Below are positions 5,707-9,232 of a stretch of 9,232 nt of DNA, piece after piece. Positions within the stretch are counted from its first letter, which is position 1. Each line of letters starts with the position of its first letter. The stretch is taken from positions 1 through 9,232 of the forward strand of contig JAEDEN010000062.1 of assembly GCA_016293265.1 (NCBI GenBank), read 5' to 3'. The position numbers and the translations under genes were made by a program. The DNA is from Oscillospiraceae bacterium. GTDB taxonomy: Bacteria; Bacillota; Clostridia; Oscillospirales; Oscillospiraceae. A model generated the notes under the pieces. It had not been told where the DNA came from. It saw only the letters and a list, made by a program, of their open reading frames with translations, and did not search any database.

Positions 5707-6621
5707 ATGAGAAGAAGAATCCTTGCTACCCTGATGGCTATGGCCATGACCGCCTCCCTTGTTGCCTGCGGCAGCTCTAACTCCCCCGCCGCTTCCACCC
5801 CCGCTCCCGCGGCTTCCTCCGCCCCTGCGGCCTCCTCTGCCAGCCAGGACGTTCCCACCGGCGTTGAAGACGGAGTTCTGACTATCGCCATGGAGTGTGC
5901 TTACGCCCCTTACAACTGGGCGCAGCCGGATGATTCCAACGGCGCCGTCCCCATCGTCAACTCCGACAGCGGCGAATACGCCAACGGCTACGACGTTATG
6001 ATGGCCAAGAAGCTGTGTGAGGCCAACGGCTGGGAACTGGAAGTCATGCGTCTGGACTGGGATTCCCTGGTGCCCGCCGTCCAGACCGGCCAGGTGGACG
6101 CCGTCATCGCCGGCCAGTCTATGACCGCTGAGCGTGCCGAGCAGGTGGATTTCGCCGGTCCCTATCTGTACGCCTCTATCATCTGCCTGACCAAGGCCGA
6201 CAGCCCTCTGGCTTCCGCACAGGGCATCTCCGAGCTCTCCGGCACCTGCACCAGCCAGTTGGGTACCATCTGGTATGATACCTGCCTGCCCCAGATCGCC
6301 GGCGCCGATATCCAGCCCCCCCAGGACACCGCTCCTGCCATGCTGATGGCCCTGGAGACCGGTATGGTGGACTTCGTCTGCACCGATATGCCCACCGGCC
6401 AGGGCGCTCTGATCGCTTATCCCGACCTGGTTCTGCTGGACTTCTCCGGCAGCGGTGATGACTTCGAGGTTTCCGACGAGGACGTGAACATCGGCATCTC
6501 TGTGATGAAGGGCAACACCTACCTGAGAGACGCTCTGGACAGCGTACTGTCCACCATGAACGCTGACGATTTCAATGCATTGATGGCTGAGGCCACTGCC
6601 GTCCAGCCCATTGATGGTTGA
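5707..6621 (+). CDS. Amino-acid ABC transporter substrate-binding lipoprotein, probably lysine-specific
   Basis: A 304-residue family 3 solute-binding protein (SBP_bac_3), which captures an amino acid outside the cell and hands it to the membrane permease. The N-terminus is a lipoprotein signal: MRRRI, a hydrophobic stretch, and the lipobox L18-V-A-C21, with Cys21 as the lipid anchor. A flexible Ala/Ser/Pro-rich linker covers 22-48. The mature domain has ECAYAPYNW (63-71), GYDVMMAKKL (94-103), the signature DWDSLVPAVQTGQVDAVIAGQSMTAERAEQVDFAGPYLY split over 118-155, and a second lobe ending near 304. The signature Arg143 is where family members bind the ligand carboxylate. The start is supported by AAAGGA at 5691-5696. 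Lysine as substrate is inferred from the upstream riboswitch, not from binding-site residues. First gene of a three-gene operon. Confidence 0.9.
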   Translation: MRRRILATLMAMAMTASLVACGSSNSPAASTPAPAASSAPAASSASQDVPTGVEDGVLTIAMECAYAPYNWAQPDDSNGAVPIVNSDSGEYANGYDVMMAKKLCEANGWELEVMRLDWDSLVPAVQTGQVDAVIAGQSMTAERAEQVDFAGPYLYASIICLTKADSPLASAQGISELSGTCTSQLGTIWYDTCLPQIAGADIQPPQDTAPAMLMALETGMVDFVCTDMPTGQGALIAYPDLVLLDFSGSGDDFEVSDEDVNIGISVMKGNTYLRDALDSVLSTMNADDFNALMAEATAVQPIDG

Positions 6622-6639
6622 TTCGTAATATCTTCTCCC

Positions 6640-6686
6640 AAGGCGAGAGGGGCCGTTCCCTCTCGCCTTCCCCCCTATATTGGGGG
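6640..6686 (+). repeat. Two consecutive hairpins between binding-protein and permease genes
   Basis: A 12-bp perfect stem (6640-6651 with 6658-6669, loop GCCGTT) is followed directly by a 5-bp C/G stem (6671-6675 with 6682-6686, loop TATATT). No T tract follows either one, so they are not ordinary terminators. In ABC importer operons such intercistronic hairpins often protect the upstream mRNA and raise binding-protein output over the membrane subunits; that role is inferred here. Confidence 0.7.
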
Positions 6687-6717
6687 CATTTAGAAACCTT
6701 GAAAGGAGTATGTTCCG

Positions 6718-7554
6718 ATGGACAAATTCGTCCAACTGGGTGCTGATATCGCCAAGCTTTGGGGCAAATACGCCTCTACTTACTTAAATGGTATGGGCAG
6801 CACCATCGTCATCGCCCTGCTGTGCACCGCCGTCGGCTGTCTGATTGGCCTTTTGTGCGGCATCCTGCAGACCATCCCCCATGTCAAAACCGATAATCCC
6901 CTCAAGCGCGCCGCCCTCCTCCTGATCCGGCTTTTCATCCGCATTTACGTGGAGGTGTTCCGCGGTACCCCTATGATCCTGCAGGCTGTGGTCATCTATT
7001 ACGCCCTTCCTTACTTCTCCAATAACTCCCTGAAGTTCACCAGCGTGTGGCTGGCCGCCTTTGTGGTTGTTTCCATCAACACCGGCGCTTATATGGCGGA
7101 ATCTGTCCGCGGCGGCATCATCTCCATTGATCCCGGCCAGACCGAAGGCGCCAAGGCCATCGGTATGACCCACTGGCAAACCATGACCAACGTCATCCTG
7201 CCTCAGGCCCTGCGCAATATCCTGCCCCAGATCGGCAACAACCTTATCATCAACATCAAGGATACCTCTGTCATGTCCATTATCGGCTTTACGGAGTTCT
7301 TTGCCGTCCACAAGAACGTGGTGGGCGCCACCTACCTCTACTTCCCCTCCGCCACCATCGAAATGGCCGGCTACCTGACCATGACCCTGGTGGCCTCCAT
7401 CGCCCTGCGCTGGGTGGAAAAGAAGATGGATGGCAGCAACAGTTATGAACTGGTCCAAACCGACGCGCTGACCATGTCCGCCGGCACCTACCGCAATCCC
7501 GCCAAGCCGGAGGACCTGCTGGAGCGGAATCTGGAACTCGAAAGGGGGAAGTGA
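6718..7554 (+). CDS. Amino-acid ABC transporter permease (HisM/GlnP family)
   Basis: A 278-residue inner-membrane subunit that forms, usually as a dimer, the channel of a polar amino-acid importer. Hallmarks are FRGTP at 81-85, typical of the HisMQ/GlnP permeases, and the cytoplasmic EAA loop beginning at E143-G-A-K-A-I-G149 and reaching ILPQALRNILP at 160-170, which docks onto the ATPase. Hydrophobic segments lie at about 28-51, 66-78 with 88-100, 109-127, 172-192 and 214-232. An unusually long hydrophilic tail of about 45 residues follows the last helix, ending at Lys278. The start at 6718 has AAAGGAG at 6702-6708; an ATG at 6710 is out of frame. Its stop is one base before the ATPase start, so the two genes are translationally linked. 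Only one permease gene is present, implying a homodimer. Confidence 0.92.
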   Translation: MDKFVQLGADIAKLWGKYASTYLNGMGSTIVIALLCTAVGCLIGLLCGILQTIPHVKTDNPLKRAALLLIRLFIRIYVEVFRGTPMILQAVVIYYALPYFSNNSLKFTSVWLAAFVVVSINTGAYMAESVRGGIISIDPGQTEGAKAIGMTHWQTMTNVILPQALRNILPQIGNNLIINIKDTSVMSIIGFTEFFAVHKNVVGATYLYFPSATIEMAGYLTMTLVASIALRWVEKKMDGSNSYELVQTDALTMSAGTYRNPAKPEDLLERNLELERGK

Positions 7555-7555
7555 G

Positions 7556-8296
7556 ATGAGCGATAATATTCTGGAAATCAAGCATCTTTCCAAGTCCTTC
7601 GGTGCCCACATCGTCCTGCGTGACATTGATTTCACCGTTTCCAAGGGCGACGTCACTTCCATCATAGGAGCTTCCGGTTCCGGCAAGAGCACCCTTCTGC
7701 GGTGCATCAACCTGTTGGAAACCCCTACCTCCGGTGAGATCCTCTATCACGGCAAAAACGTGGCAGGCCGCCGCGTGAATGCCGCCGAGTATCGCTCTCA
7801 TGTGGGTATGGTATTCCAATCCTTCAACCTCTTCAACAACATGACGGTTCTTGAAAACTGCATGGTCGGCCAGATAAAGGTCCTGAAAAAGAGCAAGGAC
7901 GAAGCCCGTAAAAGTGCCATGAATTACCTGGAAAAGGTGGGTATGGCTCCTTATATCAACGCAAGGCCCCGGCAGATCTCCGGCGGCCAGAAGCAGCGTG
8001 TGGCTATCGCCCGGGCTCTTGCCATGGATCCTGAGGTACTTCTTTTCGATGAGCCCACCTCCGCTCTTGACCCCGAAATGGTGGGTGAAGTCCTCTCTGT
8101 CATGCAGAATCTGGCCCAGGAGGGCATGACCATGTTGGTGGTGACCCACGAGATGGCCTTTGCCCGGGACGTCAGCACCCAGGTGGTCTATATGAACCAA
8201 GGTGTGATCTGCGAGCAGGGTTCCCCCGCTCAGATTTTTGGTGATCCCCAGCAGCAAGCCACCCGGGATTTCCTGACCCGTTTCCGCCAGAATTGA
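7556..8296 (+). CDS. Amino-acid ABC transporter ATP-binding protein (GlnQ/HisP family)
   Basis: A 246-residue cytoplasmic ATPase that powers the importer, standard length for the polar amino-acid group. All nucleotide-binding motifs are intact: Walker A G38-A-S-G-S-G-K-S-T46, Q-loop Gln88, signature I141-S-G-G-Q145, Walker B V161-L-L-F-D165 with catalytic Glu166, D-loop SALD at 169-172, and H-loop His198. The segment VFQSFNLFNNMTVLEN around 86-101 is typical of GlnQ/HisP-type ATPases. The start lies one base after the permease stop and has a purine-rich AAAGGGGG site at 7541-7548. With the binding protein and permease it makes a complete importer under the upstream lysine riboswitch. It is the last gene of the operon, followed by a terminator. 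Confidence 0.95.
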   Translation: MSDNILEIKHLSKSFGAHIVLRDIDFTVSKGDVTSIIGASGSGKSTLLRCINLLETPTSGEILYHGKNVAGRRVNAAEYRSHVGMVFQSFNLFNNMTVLENCMVGQIKVLKKSKDEARKSAMNYLEKVGMAPYINARPRQISGGQKQRVAIARALAMDPEVLLFDEPTSALDPEMVGEVLSVMQNLAQEGMTMLVVTHEMAFARDVSTQVVYMNQGVICEQGSPAQIFGDPQQQATRDFLTRFRQN

Positions 8297-8308
8297 AGAT
8301 ATTCCAAG

Positions 8309-8341
8309 AAGGAGTCTGCCAGCGGTAGGCTCCTTTCTTTT
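8309..8341 (+). terminator. Intrinsic terminator of the ABC transporter operon
   Basis: A 12-bp stem with two G-T wobbles (8309-8320 with 8324-8335), loop AGC, followed by TCTTTT. It begins 13 bases after the ATPase stop. The tract is interrupted by one C, so efficiency is uncertain. Confidence 0.75.
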
Positions 8342-8427
8342 CATATTTCATTCAAAATTCCTTCATAATTTTTTTGCATATTATCCACAAATTCGATCCA
8401 TGGTATATGCTATTCTGTGGCACACAA

Positions 8428-8441
8428 GGGCATAAATGCCC
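8428..8441. repeat. Palindrome GGGCAT-AA-ATGCCC before the second PAP2-like gene
   Basis: Six-base perfect arms with a two-base centre lie 10 bases before the ribosome binding site of the downstream gene. It could be a small operator or form a short RNA hairpin (5 bp, loop of 4). No promoter elements near it are convincing, so its relation to the transcription start is unknown. Confidence 0.4.
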
Positions 8442-8450
8442 AAAGATGAC

Positions 8451-8456
8451 AAAGGA
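8451..8456 (+). promoter_or_regulatory. Ribosome binding site that fixes the start of the second PAP2-like gene
   Basis: AAAGGA at 8451-8456 is eight bases ahead of the ATG at 8465. It overlaps the earlier in-frame ATG at 8456, which is therefore unlikely to be used. Confidence 0.65.
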
Positions 8457-8464
8457 TGATTATT

Positions 8465-9121
8465 ATGGGTTCCTTTCAGCATTCACCCTGGCGCAATCTG
8501 TGCTATACCCTATGGTTTCCGGTCTACTTTCTTCTCTATCTGGTCATTGAACGGCTGATTCCCTCAGCCGCCTGGACCACGCAGCTCCCACTGGACGGGT
8601 ATATTCCCTTTTGCGAGTGGTTCGTAATCCCCTATTGTCTCTGGTATCCGCTGCTGGTGGTGGTAGGGATCTATCTCCTCCTGCGGGATCCCGGGGCCTT
8701 CCGGCGCTATATGTGCTTCCTGGCATGGAGTTTTTTCCTCAGCGAGCTGATTTGGTTTCTCTTTCCCAACGGACAAAATCTCCGGCCTTCAGTCATGCCC
8801 CGTAACAATCTTTTGACGTCGCTGATCTCCCTGATCTACAGTGCGGACACCAACACCAATGTGTTTCCCTCTGTCCATGTGGTTGGCTCTCTCGGGGCTA
8901 TGCTGGCGGTCTGGGACTGTTGGAGACTGCGGGAAAAGTATCCCGGTATCTGCTGGGCAACAAGCCTGCTGGGTGTCTTGATTTGTCTTTCCACCCTTTT
9001 TATCAAGCAGCACGCTGCTTTGGATGTCATCTCCGGAATCCTTCTTTCGCTGATCGTTGCAATTCCTGTCTATCACAGTTCTCCCGCATTTTGCTTCTTT
9101 CCAAGGCCCAAAAAAGTCTGA
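8465..9121 (+). CDS. PAP2-superfamily membrane protein (Aur1/lipid phosphatase-like, variant motifs)
   Basis: A 218-residue multi-pass membrane protein. Hydrophobic segments lie at about 15-33, 50-73, 84-100, 136-152, 163-180 and 187-203. The PAP2 catalytic layout is recognisable in variant form: R107-P108 after FLFPNGQNL for motif 1 (without the usual Lys seven residues before Arg), P135-S-V-H138 for motif 2, and S176-T177-x5-H183-x3-D187 for motif 3, with Thr in place of the usual Arg. The NVFPSVHV block is typical of the Aur1/inositolphosphotransferase-like branch, so it may act on a lipid phosphate or transfer a head group. The start at 8465 is chosen from the ribosome binding site; 8456 is the alternative and adds three residues. 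It is monocistronic, with terminators on both sides. Catalytic activity is likely but not certain given the motif changes. Confidence 0.82.
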   Translation: MGSFQHSPWRNLCYTLWFPVYFLLYLVIERLIPSAAWTTQLPLDGYIPFCEWFVIPYCLWYPLLVVVGIYLLLRDPGAFRRYMCFLAWSFFLSELIWFLFPNGQNLRPSVMPRNNLLTSLISLIYSADTNTNVFPSVHVVGSLGAMLAVWDCWRLREKYPGICWATSLLGVLICLSTLFIKQHAALDVISGILLSLIVAIPVYHSSPAFCFFPRPKKV

Positions 9122-9127
9122 GAAAAC

Positions 9128-9165
9128 GCTCCGGGGTGGGAAATATCCACCCCGGAGCATTTTGT
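9128..9165 (+). terminator. Intrinsic terminator after the second PAP2-like gene
   Basis: A 12-bp GC-rich perfect stem (9128-9139 with 9147-9158), loop of seven bases, then ATTTTGTCT. It starts seven bases after the stop codon. Flanking AAAA and TTTT could extend pairing past a single mismatch. Confidence 0.85.
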
Positions 9166-9183
9166 CTATACAAAACTGCATAG

Positions 9184-9214
9184 AAAAAAGCGGCAGTCGA
9201 ATGACTGCCGCTTT
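9184..9214 (-). terminator. Minus-strand terminator for a gene entering from the right
   Basis: A 12-bp perfect stem (9187-9198 with 9203-9214), loop GAAT. On the minus strand the GC-rich stem ends in a run of six T residues (9189-9184), while the plus side has only TTTGTG, so it faces a transcript coming from the right edge. Confidence 0.8.
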
Positions 9215-9216
9215 GT

Positions 9217-9232
9217 GTTGGCGCTACCTATC
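9217..9232 (-). rRNA. Probable 3' end of a 5S rRNA gene, cut by the window edge
   Basis: Read on the minus strand the last bases are GATAGGTAGCGCCAAC, which resembles the 3' end of clostridial 5S rRNA (a GATAGGT-type motif followed by the 3' strand of helix I), and a minus-strand terminator follows immediately. Only 16 or so bases are visible and the exact 3' end is unsure, so a protein-coding tail is not excluded. Confidence 0.45.

Noticed and set aside
5400..5780. A 126-codon open frame beginning in the riboswitch
   Set aside because: It covers the lysine aptamer and terminator, overlaps the binding-protein gene in another frame, and has no ribosome binding site.
5698..6735. A 345-codon Gly/His-rich open frame on the minus strand
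   Set aside because: It is the antisense of the clearly recognised binding-protein gene; such long frames are common opposite GC-rich genes.
7289..8344. A 351-codon open frame on the minus strand
   Set aside because: It is antisense to the permease end and the intact ABC ATPase, and it has no supporting motif.
1..9232. CRISPR arrays, insertion sequences, phage or defence genes
   Set aside because: No regularly spaced repeats, transposase or integrase motifs, terminal inverted repeats or known defence domains were seen; all coding space is explained by housekeeping-type genes.

Overview
The window reads as a chromosomal stretch of a fairly GC-rich Firmicute of the class Clostridia, most likely an Oscillospiraceae-type gut anaerobe. 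The reasons are strong AGGAGG-type ribosome binding sites, intrinsic terminators closing most transcription units, a lysine riboswitch, an ECF sigma/membrane anti-sigma pair of the clostridial kind, and a DUF6179/DUF6323 gene pair that I know from Clostridia. Assignment to a genus is not possible from this sequence alone.

Layout from left to right. Positions 1-1137 hold the 3' part of a PotD-like polyamine-binding protein gene, then a small hotdog-fold thioesterase of the FlK type, closed by a strong terminator. Positions 1136-2423 on the minus strand hold two translationally coupled genes of unknown function (DUF6323, then DUF6179). A control region at 2424-2624 has a sigma-A-like promoter, a terminator-like hairpin, and just behind it a motif resembling an ECF-type promoter (AAC-N16-CGT). 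It precedes an ECF sigma factor gene (2625-3173), whose stop codon overlaps the start of a single-pass membrane protein with a large outer domain (3170-4642), the probable anti-sigma factor. A 21-bp perfect hairpin separates this unit from a convergent PAP2 phosphatase gene (4710-5240, minus).

Positions 5241-5706 contain no gene. They hold a good sigma-A promoter, a lysine-riboswitch aptamer and an intrinsic terminator, which control a complete three-gene ABC importer: lipoprotein binding protein, permease and ATPase (5707-8296). The riboswitch makes lysine the probable substrate. The right end has a second, divergent PAP2-like membrane protein (8465-9121), its terminator, and what looks like the terminator and extreme 3' end of a 5S rRNA gene entering from the right on the minus strand.

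The features that most merit a second look are the apparent self-regulating ECF promoter behind an insulating or attenuating hairpin, the non-canonical anti-sigma protein with an unrecognised outer domain, the uncharacterised DUF pair, and the riboswitch-based assignment of the transporter. I found no CRISPR array, insertion sequence, prophage or defence system.
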